Origin: CAYNEO01 sp964396245
Lineage (GTDB): Bacteria; Zixibacteria; MSB-5A5; GN15; FEB-12
Direction of reading: 5' to 3'
Assembly: GCA_964396245.1 (NCBI GenBank)
Contig: CAYNEO010000002.1
Coordinates: 62,001-126,000 of the forward strand
DNA: 64,000 nt
Shown piece after piece: positions 34,036-41,777 of the stretch (the first letter of the stretch is position 1; every line of letters begins with the position of its first letter). A program made the position numbers and the translations under genes. Below the pieces are notes generated by a model. The model made no database searches and was not told the origin of the DNA. It saw only the letters and a program-made list of their open reading frames with translations.

Positions 34036-35817
34036 CTATGCTTTCACGAATTGACTTTTCAGAACGATAGCTTCCTCCGGACAGATCTGGGCACAAAGAG
34101 TACATCCGGTACAGAGTGTGGTATCGATGACCGCCTTCGGATGACCGTGCTTGTTGGTTTCATCGGAGGCGGCTATCGCGGGACACGAAACACGGAAACA
34201 CGCACCGCACCCGTTGCAGAGATCGAGATCCACGACATACGGCTCATCCATGATGCGCTTCGGCATGAGCACACACGGACGCGTAGTGACGATGATCGAC
34301 GGGCCCGGTTTCTCCATCTCTTCCTTGATCGTGTCGATGGCGGCATCGTAATCGTAGGCGTCGAGTGTGCGGACATTCTGGACGCCGAGCGCGCGCACCA
34401 ACGGTTCGATCTCGACGTTAACAGCGTCCTCGCCCATGAGGGTCTTGCCGGTTCCGGGATGCTGCTGGCCTCCGGTCATGGCGGTGGCGCGATTATCGAG
34501 GATGATAATGGTCACGTTGCTTTTATTGTAGACGGCATCGAGGACGCCGGTTATTCCCGAGTGGAAAAACGTGGAATCACCGATTACCGCTACGGTTCCG
34601 TTCCTGGATCCCTGCACGCGTTCCATGCCGATGGCGTTGCCTATTGACGCCCCCATGCAGATACAGGTATCGAGAGCGTTGAGCGGCTTGAGGACGCCAA
34701 GGGTGTAGCAACCGATATCGCCGGTGACGGTCACTTTCAGTTTTCGCAGGGCCATGAAAGCGCCCCGGTGAGGACAGCCCGGGCAGAGTACCGGCGGACG
34801 GGGGAACATGTTGTCGGCCGGCGGTATAACGGCAGCGGCAACTTCGCCGATCACTCCGGCGAGATGAAGCCCCTCGGCGACGCGTTTTGGAGAAAGCTCT
34901 CCAAGCGGGCCAAAAAATTCCTTCCCGGCAATGTCATAGCCGGCCGCTTTGATTTGCTCTTCGTAGAACGGCTCGAGCTCCTCGACAACGATGACTTTTT
35001 CGTGGGACCGGATAAACTCGCCGATCTTCTCCATCGGCAATGGGTAGCTCATGCCGAGCTTGAGATAGTCGAGATCGGGAGCTACTTCCTTGGCATACTG
35101 GTAAGCCACGCCGCCGGTGATTATTCCTATCTTTGATCCATTATCCTCAACCGAGTTGAGCGGAGTTTCTTCCGTGAACTTGCGAAGTTTTTCCAGCCTC
35201 TCGACGACGACAGCGTGACGGCCGCGGGCGTTGGAAGGAATCATAACGTATTTGCCGGGGTCTTTGACAAACTTCCGATCAGGTCCTTCGACCGGTTCAC
35301 TCAACTCCACCACTCCCTTGGAGTGGGATATCCTTGTAGTCAGTCTAAGCAGCACCGGGGTATCGAACAGCTCGGACAGTTCGTAAGCCGTGACAACCAT
35401 ATCTTTGGCTTCCTGGCTGTCAGACGGTTCGAGCATGGGTATCTGGGCAAATTTGGCGTAGTAGCGATTGTCCTGTTCGTTCTGGGACGAATGCATCTCG
35501 GGATCATCGGCCGAAACGAGGACAAATCCGCCGTTGACTCCGGTATACGAGAAAGTCATCAGCGGGTCGGCGGCGACATTGACGCCGACATGTTTCATCG
35601 TCACGAGCGCTCTGGCCCCGCCTATCGACGCTCCGATGCCGACCTCGAAGGCGACTTTTTCATTGGGGGACCACTGGGAATATACAGACCGATAGCGTTC
35701 GGCCAGAGTCTCGAGAATCTCTGTGGAGGGCGTGCCCGGGTAGGCGGCGGCCAGTTTAACGCCGGCCTCGTAGACCCCTCGGGCAACCGCTTCGTTGCCT
35801 GACAACAGTTCTCTCAT
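34036..35817 (-). CDS. iorA: Indolepyruvate:ferredoxin oxidoreductase, alpha subunit
   Basis: Catalyses oxidative decarboxylation of aryl-pyruvates to aryl-acetyl-CoA with reduction of ferredoxin. Over 593 residues it has the N-terminal pyrimidine domain ('GNEAVARGVYEAGVKLAAAY'), a TPP-binding domain ('LCPGCPHRGAFMAL', 'GDIGCYTLG', 'IGDSTFFHSGITG') and two C-terminal [4Fe-4S] motifs: 'CNGCGACFRVSCP' and 'CTGCTLCAQICPEEAI'. It is the first gene of the operon, with a CRP-type site upstream. Confidence 0.95.
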   Translation of the reverse strand: MRELLSGNEAVARGVYEAGVKLAAAYPGTPSTEILETLAERYRSVYSQWSPNEKVAFEVGIGASIGGARALVTMKHVGVNVAADPLMTFSYTGVNGGFVLVSADDPEMHSSQNEQDNRYYAKFAQIPMLEPSDSQEAKDMVVTAYELSELFDTPVLLRLTTRISHSKGVVELSEPVEGPDRKFVKDPGKYVMIPSNARGRHAVVVERLEKLRKFTEETPLNSVEDNGSKIGIITGGVAYQYAKEVAPDLDYLKLGMSYPLPMEKIGEFIRSHEKVIVVEELEPFYEEQIKAAGYDIAGKEFFGPLGELSPKRVAEGLHLAGVIGEVAAAVIPPADNMFPRPPVLCPGCPHRGAFMALRKLKVTVTGDIGCYTLGVLKPLNALDTCICMGASIGNAIGMERVQGSRNGTVAVIGDSTFFHSGITGVLDAVYNKSNVTIIILDNRATAMTGGQQHPGTGKTLMGEDAVNVEIEPLVRALGVQNVRTLDAYDYDAAIDTIKEEMEKPGPSIIVTTRPCVLMPKRIMDEPYVVDLDLCNGCGACFRVSCPAIAASDETNKHGHPKAVIDTTLCTGCTLCAQICPEEAIVLKSQFVKA

Positions 35818-35868
35818 GACAGTCTCACTCTATGATAAAAACGTTTTTTCCTTTAAGCAGACATGTGC

Positions 35869-35886
35869 CTGTGAATTATTTCACAA
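35869..35886. promoter_or_regulatory. CRP/FNR-type palindrome upstream of iorA (11 of 12)
   Basis: CTGTGA, six bases, TCACAA: exact TGTGA-N6-TCACA core. It overlaps the -10 box of one candidate iorA promoter (35885-35913). It lies about 50 bases upstream of a start predicted from a weaker TATCAT box at 35832-35837. The mode, repression or activation, cannot be decided. The same palindrome type precedes sat. Confidence 0.6.
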
Positions 35887-35913
35887 CATAGTACATCCAG
35901 GGTTCCACGGCAA
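35885..35913 (-). promoter_or_regulatory. Candidate promoter of iorA-iorB-buk-ptb-ptb
   Basis: On the minus strand TTGCCG (35908-35913) and TATGTT (35885-35890) are 17 bases apart; each matches 4 of 6 consensus bases. The -10 overlaps the CRP-type palindrome. It is a weak match alone, supported by position and spacing. Confidence 0.35.
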
Positions 35914-36057
35914 CCTCTTTTTGGCAGATGTCGCTTAAGGATACGGCAAACCGGCCGTCGGCACAACCTCTATGTCCGGATAAAGTAGGCTTAAGTCGGT
36001 CGGCTTTTCAGACGATACTATGCATGAGAGTGTATTATAATCCCGACTGGGGGTCGG

Positions 36058-36498
36058 TTTACGTACGCAATAGAGAAAACTCCGTACGGATTACGGCTGA
36101 CATTCGCCGGAGACATTGACGTTGACGAGATGACTGAATGGCTTGAGGCATCAAGTGATATCCTCACGCGCATTCCGCCCGGCTTCGGCGTATTCGTTGA
36201 CATGCGTCAGCTTGAGTTGATTTCGCCCGACGTGCAGGGAGCTTTTGAAAAAGGACAGCGCCTGTACAGGAGTGAAGGCATGTCGCGCTCGGTTGTCATT
36301 GTGAAGAATACCACTCTGGCGATTCAGTTCAAACGCATTGCCCTGAAAAGCGATATATACGACTGGGAGCGGTATCTCGACTGCACGACAGTCACAAACT
36401 GGGAAAAAGTGGGCATCGACTGGGTTTCGAAAGGAATCGACCCGGATGCCGAGTGGCGCGAAGAGATTCACCGGCGGGCTAATTCTCCACGGACCTAG
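36058..36498 (+). CDS. Small STAS-like protein with no standard start codon
   Basis: The protein reads '...FTYAIEKTPYGLRLTFAGD', then '...GFGVFVDMRQLELISPDVQ', 'MSRSVVIVKNTTLAIQFKR' and 'GIDWVSKGIDPDAEW'. The alternation and the 'VFVDMRxLxxxxP' segment resemble small STAS-type proteins, but I cannot name a family. The first ATG in frame (36130) would remove the first beta strands. The frame is open back to 36028 with no ATG, GTG or TTG. An ATG at 36024 is in another frame, and loss of one G from the GGGGG run at 36049-36053 would join it to this frame. It is therefore a frameshift (real or sequencing) or an unusual start. Confidence 0.6.
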   Translation, partial: FTYAIEKTPYGLRLTFAGDIDVDEMTEWLEASSDILTRIPPGFGVFVDMRQLELISPDVQGAFEKGQRLYRSEGMSRSVVIVKNTTLAIQFKRIALKSDIYDWERYLDCTTVTNWEKVGIDWVSKGIDPDAEWREEIHRRANSPRT

Positions 36499-36527
36499 TA
36501 TCTAACGGCGCCCCCCTTATCCTCACG

Positions 36528-37076
36528 TTACAGAAAAGCCGTCTTCACAGCGAGACCTATCAGAATCAGACCGCCAAACACTCCTGCCGCCCGACTGAAT
36601 TTTAGACCGATAGTGCGCCCGAAGGCGAGGCCAATTATGGTCATCGCCGCCGCCACCACTCCTATGACAATTGCGGGATAAAGAATGTCGGTCCCGACAA
36701 GGGCCAACGAGAGACCCGCACCGAGAGCATCTATGGAAGTCGCGAACATCAGGACAAGCAGACTGAATCCTCTTGTGGGGTCTCCTTCCCAGGTTCGTTG
36801 TTCCGGATTGAACTGTTCCCAGATCAATCGCGCACCGAGAACAAACAGCACGGCGGCAGCCACATATTCTCCGACGGGTCCGATCCATCGGTAAACATAC
36901 TCACCCGCCCGCCAGCCTATAATGGGCATTCCGAACTGGGCGAACCCAAAGTGAAAAGACAGCCTGAAAATGGACCAGTTTTCGAGCTTGCCAAGTCTGA
37001 CGCCGACTGCGATGGCGACAGCAAAAGCATCAAAAGCCAATGCAAATGCGAGGGCAATAACGTGGCTGAGCTGCAC
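36528..37076 (-). CDS. mntP: MntP-like manganese/cation efflux pump
   Basis: Six-helix membrane protein of the MntP family. The two acidic motifs are present: 'AFDAFAVAIAVGVR' near the N-terminus and 'FATSIDALGAGLSLALVG' in the second half. I chose a GTG giving 182 residues, close to the family norm, with GGGAG about 11 bases upstream. A longer frame up to 37166 adds 30 non-hydrophobic residues unlike the family. No yybP-ykoY riboswitch motif is recognised upstream. It is convergent with the STAS-like gene and divergent from the suf operon. Confidence 0.82.
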   Translation of the reverse strand: MQLSHVIALAFALAFDAFAVAIAVGVRLGKLENWSIFRLSFHFGFAQFGMPIIGWRAGEYVYRWIGPVGEYVAAAVLFVLGARLIWEQFNPEQRTWEGDPTRGFSLLVLMFATSIDALGAGLSLALVGTDILYPAIVIGVVAAAMTIIGLAFGRTIGLKFSRAAGVFGGLILIGLAVKTAFL

Positions 37077-37245
37077 GCGGTCTGAGGCTCCCGTTAAGTT
37101 GTTGTAAGCCAGCTTGATTTCGGTAGCAAACGGTAAGATATGACCTGCCCGGATTCTGGCAAGCAAGAATACGAAATCTAGCCCAAAAAAATCCGTAACA
37201 CGCTGTCGGCCAAGGGGAACATTTTTTTCGAGATGTAGTTAAAGA

Positions 37246-37280
37246 AAATACTTTACAAAAAGGTAAAGTATTTGTATAAA
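37246..37280 (+). promoter_or_regulatory. suf operon promoter with palindromic operator
   Basis: An 11-base inverted repeat, AAATACTTTAC and its exact reverse complement, separated by 6 bases (37246-37273). Inside it is a -35 box TTTACA (37252-37257) and, 17 bases later, a -10 box TATAAA (37275-37280). The palindrome therefore covers the -35 and spacer of a good promoter for the Rrf2-suf operon. The first gene product, an Rrf2-type regulator, is the obvious candidate binder. Confidence 0.75.
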
Positions 37281-37322
37281 ATACATAATAGATGGCAATA
37301 GTCTACTAGAGAGAGTAAAGAC

Positions 37323-37868
37323 GTGAGAATTTCAGCTATTGATGAATACGGACTCAGATGCCTGCTTGCCTTGGCCAGACGGGGACCAGACGAACAGCTG
37401 TCGATTTCCGAGATAGCGGAGATGGAGGGAATTTCAGTCCCATATGCCTCCAAGCTGTTGTCGGTTTTGCGGAAGTCAAAGCTGGTGGTAGCCGAGCGCG
37501 GTCGCGGCGGCGGGTTCAGCATTGCGCGGCATCCGAGTGAAATCAATCTCTACGAAGTCATAACGTCGCTTGGCGGTCCGGTTATCAACCCGGACCACTG
37601 CAAGAAATACACGGGACAAATGGACAAGTGCGTTCATATCGAGAACTGCTCGGTGCACGAAGTGCTCGGCGGACTGGCGGGATATATCCGTCATTTCCTC
37701 TCTCAGACGACCATCGAGGATTTGATATCGGGCAAGCCGATCAGCCTGGAGCGCCGCGGCAATACGGGTGTTCGCAGCCTGGATATGTGGCTTGAGTCCG
37801 AATCGGCAGAAGATGACATACATACAGATAAAGAAGCGTCCGCGGAATCGGGCGCGGTGAACAAATAA
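37323..37868 (+). CDS. Rrf2-family iron-sulfur regulator of suf
   Basis: Winged-helix regulator (181 residues) of the Rrf2/IscR type. The N-terminal HTH is 'LSISEIAEMEGISVPYASKL' with wing 'VVAERGRGGGFSIARHP'. Three cysteines lie at about residues 97-113 ('HCKKY...KCVHIENCSV', spacing C-x9-C-x5-C), a candidate [Fe-S] binding set as in IscR-type sensors. A hydrophilic acidic tail of about 35 residues follows. It sits first in the suf operon, downstream of the palindromic operator, so autoregulation is likely. Confidence 0.88.
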   Translation: MRISAIDEYGLRCLLALARRGPDEQLSISEIAEMEGISVPYASKLLSVLRKSKLVVAERGRGGGFSIARHPSEINLYEVITSLGGPVINPDHCKKYTGQMDKCVHIENCSVHEVLGGLAGYIRHFLSQTTIEDLISGKPISLERRGNTGVRSLDMWLESESAEDDIHTDKEASAESGAVNK

Positions 37869-37888
37869 TAGAAGAAGGATGGAAAGCG

Positions 37889-38659
37889 ATGTCCGATAAG
37901 CAGCCACTGTTCAGTTTCGAAGACATCCACGTGAAGGTGGAGGGAAAAGAAGTCGTGGCCGGTGTCTCGCTGGCTATCAGACCGGGCGAGGTTCACGCGA
38001 TCATGGGTCCGAACGGGTCGGGAAAATCATCGCTTTCCCAGGCGCTGATGGGTCACCCGTCTTACGCGATTACCGAAGGCAAAGCGAGTCTGGCCGGTGA
38101 GGATCTTCTCGAAATGGCTCCGGATGAGCGCTCGAGATCGGGATTGTTCCTTGCGTTCCAGTATCCGATGGCGATACCCGGGGTCACGGTGGCCAATTTC
38201 CTTCGCGCCGCCCTGCAATCGCATCGCGGCAAGGATGCCGACATGTCTGATTTCAGGAAGTTGTTGAAATCGGAGATGGATGCACTGTCAATCGATCACA
38301 ATTTCGCAACTCGCTACCTGAACGACGGGTTTTCGGGCGGTGAAAAGAAACGAATCGAGATCCTCCAGATGGCAATCCTGAACCCGCGGATGGCGATTCT
38401 GGACGAGACTGATTCCGGACTGGATATCGATGCCCTGAAAACGGTCGCCGGCGGGATAAACCGATTCCACGATGAAAACAACGGCGTCCTCCTGGTAACG
38501 CACTACCAGCGTCTGCTCAACTACGTGAAGCCGGACTTTGTGCATATCATGATGAACGGCAAAATAGTTAAGTCAGGCGGCGCTGACCTGGCGTTGAAGC
38601 TCGAAGAGCAGGGATACGACTGGGTAAGTGACGAAGTCGCCCAGAAAGCAGGGGTGTAA
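37889..38659 (+). CDS. sufC: SUF system ATPase SufC
   Basis: ABC-type ATPase that drives the SufBCD iron-sulfur scaffold. Walker A 'GPNGSGKSSLSQ', signature 'FSGGEKKRIEI' and Walker B 'AILDETDSGLD' are all intact. The 256-residue length is normal. It lies 20 bases after the regulator and 2 bases before sufB. Confidence 0.96.
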   Translation: MSDKQPLFSFEDIHVKVEGKEVVAGVSLAIRPGEVHAIMGPNGSGKSSLSQALMGHPSYAITEGKASLAGEDLLEMAPDERSRSGLFLAFQYPMAIPGVTVANFLRAALQSHRGKDADMSDFRKLLKSEMDALSIDHNFATRYLNDGFSGGEKKRIEILQMAILNPRMAILDETDSGLDIDALKTVAGGINRFHDENNGVLLVTHYQRLLNYVKPDFVHIMMNGKIVKSGGADLALKLEEQGYDWVSDEVAQKAGV

Positions 38660-38661
38660 AT

Positions 38662-40110
38662 ATGGCTGAAACGAAGATACATGATGCTGCCGAACAGCAG
38701 AAAAAAGATCTCTCGACGCTAAATACGGACTACGAGTCCAGGTATGGGTTTCGCGATCCGGTGGATTACTTCCACAAGGGCGCCCGGGGTATCAGCCATG
38801 AAGTAGTCGAGATGATTTCGCAAATGAAACATGAGCCGCGATGGATGGCGGACCGGCGTCACGAGGCACTGGATATTTTCCTGTCCAAGCCAACACCGCG
38901 GTGGGGAGACACCAAGCTTCTGAGCGAGATCGACTTTGCAAATATCTATTATTTCATGAAGCCGATAGCCGAGCAGGGAAAATCCTGGGATGATGTCCCT
39001 GAGTATATTCGCAAGACGTTTGATCGGCTCGGTATTCCCGAAGCTGAGAAGAACTTCCTTGGCGGTGTCTCGGCCCAGTACGAGTCCGAGGTCGTGTACC
39101 ATTCGATGCGCAAAGATCTTACCGAACAGGGTGTGATTTTTCTCGACATGGACGGCGGGCTCAGAGAGCATGAAGAGATAGTGAAAAAGTTTTTCGGCTC
39201 GGTGATTCCGTCGACCGATAACAAGTATGCGGCCCTGAACACGGCTGTGTGGTCCGGCGGATCGTTTATTTATGTGCCGCCGGGAGTGGATGTGAAAATA
39301 CCGCTTCAGGCGTATTTCCGCATCAACGCGGAAAATATGGGACAGTTCGAGCGCACGCTTATCATCGCGGATAAGGGATCCCGGGTTCATTATATCGAAG
39401 GATGTACCGCTCCGGTCTATTCGACCGATTCGCTTCACTCGGCGGTGGTGGAATTGATTGCGCTCGAGGGATCATACATTCGGTACACGACCATTCAGAA
39501 CTGGGCGCGCAACATCTATAATCTGGTGACCAAGCGGGCCTCAGCATACAAGAATGCCACCGTGGAATGGGTCGACGGTAATCTCGGCTCGCGTCTGACG
39601 ATGAAATATCCGTGCATCCAGCTGGTTGGCGAAGGCGCCCGCGGGGAGATTCTCTCGGTGGCGTTTGCCGGCGTCGATCAACACCAGGATGCCGGGGCCA
39701 AGGTTATCCACGCCGCGCCGAATACATCGTCGAGGATAACGTCCAAGTCCATTTCAAAAGACAACGGGCGCGCTTCCTATCGCGGTCTCGTGAAAATCCA
39801 TAAGAATGCAACCAACGTGAAGGTATCGGTGGAATGCGATGCGCTGCTGATCGGCGAGGACGCCCGAAGTGACACCTACCCGACGATGGAAATCGATAAC
39901 GACCTGGTGAAAGTGGAACATGAAGCTCGCGTGTCAAAAGTGGCCGAGGAACAGTTGTTCTACCTGACCAGCCGCGGGCTGAGCGAGGACGACGCACGGC
40001 TCTTGATTGTCAACGGCTTCATGGAGCCGTTTACCAAAGAGCTGCCGCTTGAATACGCGGTGGAATTAAACCGATTGATTGAACTTGAAATGGAAGGTTC
40101 GATTGGCTGA
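38662..40110 (+). CDS. sufB: Fe-S scaffold protein SufB
   Basis: Scaffold on which Fe-S clusters form, acting with SufC and SufD. Its 482 residues start with the helical region containing 'VVEMISQMKHEPRWM', then the beta-helix with 'YIEGCTAPVYSTDSLHSAVV' and the C-terminal 'FYLTSRGLSEDDARLLIVNG', all typical. It is followed by sufD with coupled translation. Confidence 0.96.
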   Translation: MAETKIHDAAEQQKKDLSTLNTDYESRYGFRDPVDYFHKGARGISHEVVEMISQMKHEPRWMADRRHEALDIFLSKPTPRWGDTKLLSEIDFANIYYFMKPIAEQGKSWDDVPEYIRKTFDRLGIPEAEKNFLGGVSAQYESEVVYHSMRKDLTEQGVIFLDMDGGLREHEEIVKKFFGSVIPSTDNKYAALNTAVWSGGSFIYVPPGVDVKIPLQAYFRINAENMGQFERTLIIADKGSRVHYIEGCTAPVYSTDSLHSAVVELIALEGSYIRYTTIQNWARNIYNLVTKRASAYKNATVEWVDGNLGSRLTMKYPCIQLVGEGARGEILSVAFAGVDQHQDAGAKVIHAAPNTSSRITSKSISKDNGRASYRGLVKIHKNATNVKVSVECDALLIGEDARSDTYPTMEIDNDLVKVEHEARVSKVAEEQLFYLTSRGLSEDDARLLIVNGFMEPFTKELPLEYAVELNRLIELEMEGSIG

Positions 40111-40111
40111 C

Positions 40112-41431
40112 ATGATTGAGGACACCAAAACCATATATGAGATTCCGGAAATCGCACCGCAACTCGGGCGGGGTCCGGTCTGGCTGAGACAGCGCAGAGC
40201 TGATTCGCGCGAAGCGTTCAACGCCGCCCCTCTCCCCCGTCGCGGGCTGCATCTGTGGCGGTACACCGATCCGGCTAAGTTTCTCGTTGAACCGGTAAAA
40301 ACCGGAGATACGTCGTTCGGGAACGGTTATGATTCAGTGGTCAAGCTGGAGCAGAAGCATGTCGATGACGGCCGCCTGGCGGGCCTCGTGGTCGATTTTG
40401 GCGGACGTGAAATCCTGCGCTACGGCGTCACTCCCCTGCTCAACACGGGCGTGATGGTCTGCCCGCTTTCGGAAGCAGTGGAGACCCGTACTGACCTTGT
40501 CGAGCAGTACCTGTACCAGATCGTTAACGAAGCAACGGGTAAATTCGAAGCGATGAACGGCGCGCTCTGGAACGACGGAATCTTTATGTATATCCCGGAT
40601 AATGCGGTGATTGAGAAGCCAATCCACCTGCTGCGGGAAGCCGGTCTTGCGCACAGTTCAGTATACCCGCGGACGCTGATAATTGTCGGGCGAAACGCGC
40701 AGGCGACGATTATTGATGAATACGGCGGCGGATCATCGGACTTCGATGACGGCTTGAGCTACAGCAACGGTGTTGTCGAGATTTTCGGACTTGAAGACAG
40801 TAATGTGAGATATGTGTCGGTGCAACGTCACGCGAAAGCGACCAATTCGTACCTGACACACCGCGCAAAGATTGGGCGTGGCGCGCAGATGCTGACAATG
40901 TCACTGGCATTTGGGGCGTCGCTGGCCAAGCATAATTTCGGCGTGATCCTGAACGGCGCCGGCGCTGACAGCAGGATGTACGGCCTTGCGTTTGGCTCGG
41001 CGCGACAGCAGTTCGACAGCCATACGCTTCATCATCATGCCCATGGACAAACGACATCGAATATCGACTTCAAGGTAGTTTTGCGTGATCGGGCTACCTC
41101 GGCGTATACGGGACTTATCCGAATCGACCAGCATGCGAAAACGTGCGGGGCGTACCAGGAGAACAGGAACCTGTTGCTGAATAGAGGCACCAAGGCAGAT
41201 ACGATTCCGGAACTCGAGATACTTAACGAAGATGTCACCTGCTCGCACGGCGCCACGGTCGGGCCGATCGACCCCATGGAGATTTTCTACCTGACGAGCC
41301 GCGGCATTTACCGTGATGAGGCCGTGCGCATGATTGTGTCGGGCTTTACGGAGCCGACATTGAAGATGCTCCCGAGCGATCTGCAGGCACGGATATCCGA
41401 ATTCGTCATGGACCGGCTGGAGGATATCTAG
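40112..41431 (+). CDS. sufD: Fe-S cluster assembly protein SufD
   Basis: Partner of SufB and SufC. The C-terminal half mirrors SufB: 'TLHHHAHGQTTSNIDFKVVL', 'QENRNLLLNRGTKADTIPEL', 'CSHGATVGPIDPMEIFYLTS'. I give the ATG one base after the sufB stop (439 residues). A TTG at 40103 has a better-placed GGAAGG and would overlap sufB by 8 bases, so it is also possible. Confidence 0.93.
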   Translation: MIEDTKTIYEIPEIAPQLGRGPVWLRQRRADSREAFNAAPLPRRGLHLWRYTDPAKFLVEPVKTGDTSFGNGYDSVVKLEQKHVDDGRLAGLVVDFGGREILRYGVTPLLNTGVMVCPLSEAVETRTDLVEQYLYQIVNEATGKFEAMNGALWNDGIFMYIPDNAVIEKPIHLLREAGLAHSSVYPRTLIIVGRNAQATIIDEYGGGSSDFDDGLSYSNGVVEIFGLEDSNVRYVSVQRHAKATNSYLTHRAKIGRGAQMLTMSLAFGASLAKHNFGVILNGAGADSRMYGLAFGSARQQFDSHTLHHHAHGQTTSNIDFKVVLRDRATSAYTGLIRIDQHAKTCGAYQENRNLLLNRGTKADTIPELEILNEDVTCSHGATVGPIDPMEIFYLTSRGIYRDEAVRMIVSGFTEPTLKMLPSDLQARISEFVMDRLEDI

Positions 41432-41436
41432 GAAAT

Positions 41437-41748
41437 ATGGCCGGTTTTGTGAAGGTGGCAAAGACAGAAGAAATCCCTGAAGGCGGTTTCAAGTCGTTCG
41501 AGGTCGATTTCACGAGATTCGTCGTGGCGCACACGCCGGACGGGTACTTTGCTTTCATTGACGAGTGTACGCACGACAGCGAGCCGTTCGGTAAAGGCAA
41601 GTTGAAAGGCAACGAGATTGTGTGCACGCGGCACGGGGCCAGGTTCGACGTTCGCAGCGGGGCTGTGACGGCGCCGCCGGCGATTGTGCCGCTGGATACA
41701 TTCGAGATCAAGGTTGAGGGCGATGATATTTACGTCAGGCTGGACTGA
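41437..41748 (+). CDS. Rieske-type 2Fe-2S ferredoxin in the suf operon
   Basis: A 103-residue Rieske protein of the small, soluble type related to ferredoxin components of aromatic dioxygenases. The ligand pairs are 'ECTHDSEPFG' (Cys-X-His) and 'VCTRHGARFD' (Cys-X2-His). It lies between sufD and sufS, where related proteins occur in many suf operons. The role is not established; it may provide electrons during cluster formation. Confidence 0.88.
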   Translation: MAGFVKVAKTEEIPEGGFKSFEVDFTRFVVAHTPDGYFAFIDECTHDSEPFGKGKLKGNEIVCTRHGARFDVRSGAVTAPPAIVPLDTFEIKVEGDDIYVRLD

Positions 41749-41777
41749 GTTCAGTCCTGAAAGATCGGAACGAAACA

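Noticed and set aside
35928..36119. Plus-strand 63-codon frame upstream of the STAS-like gene
   Set aside because: No protein features before its last third; only the region after the ATG at 36024 is relevant, as the possible frameshifted start.
37077..37245. Possible yybP-ykoY manganese riboswitch upstream of mntP
   Set aside because: I looked for the conserved GGGGAGUAG-like elements and did not find them.
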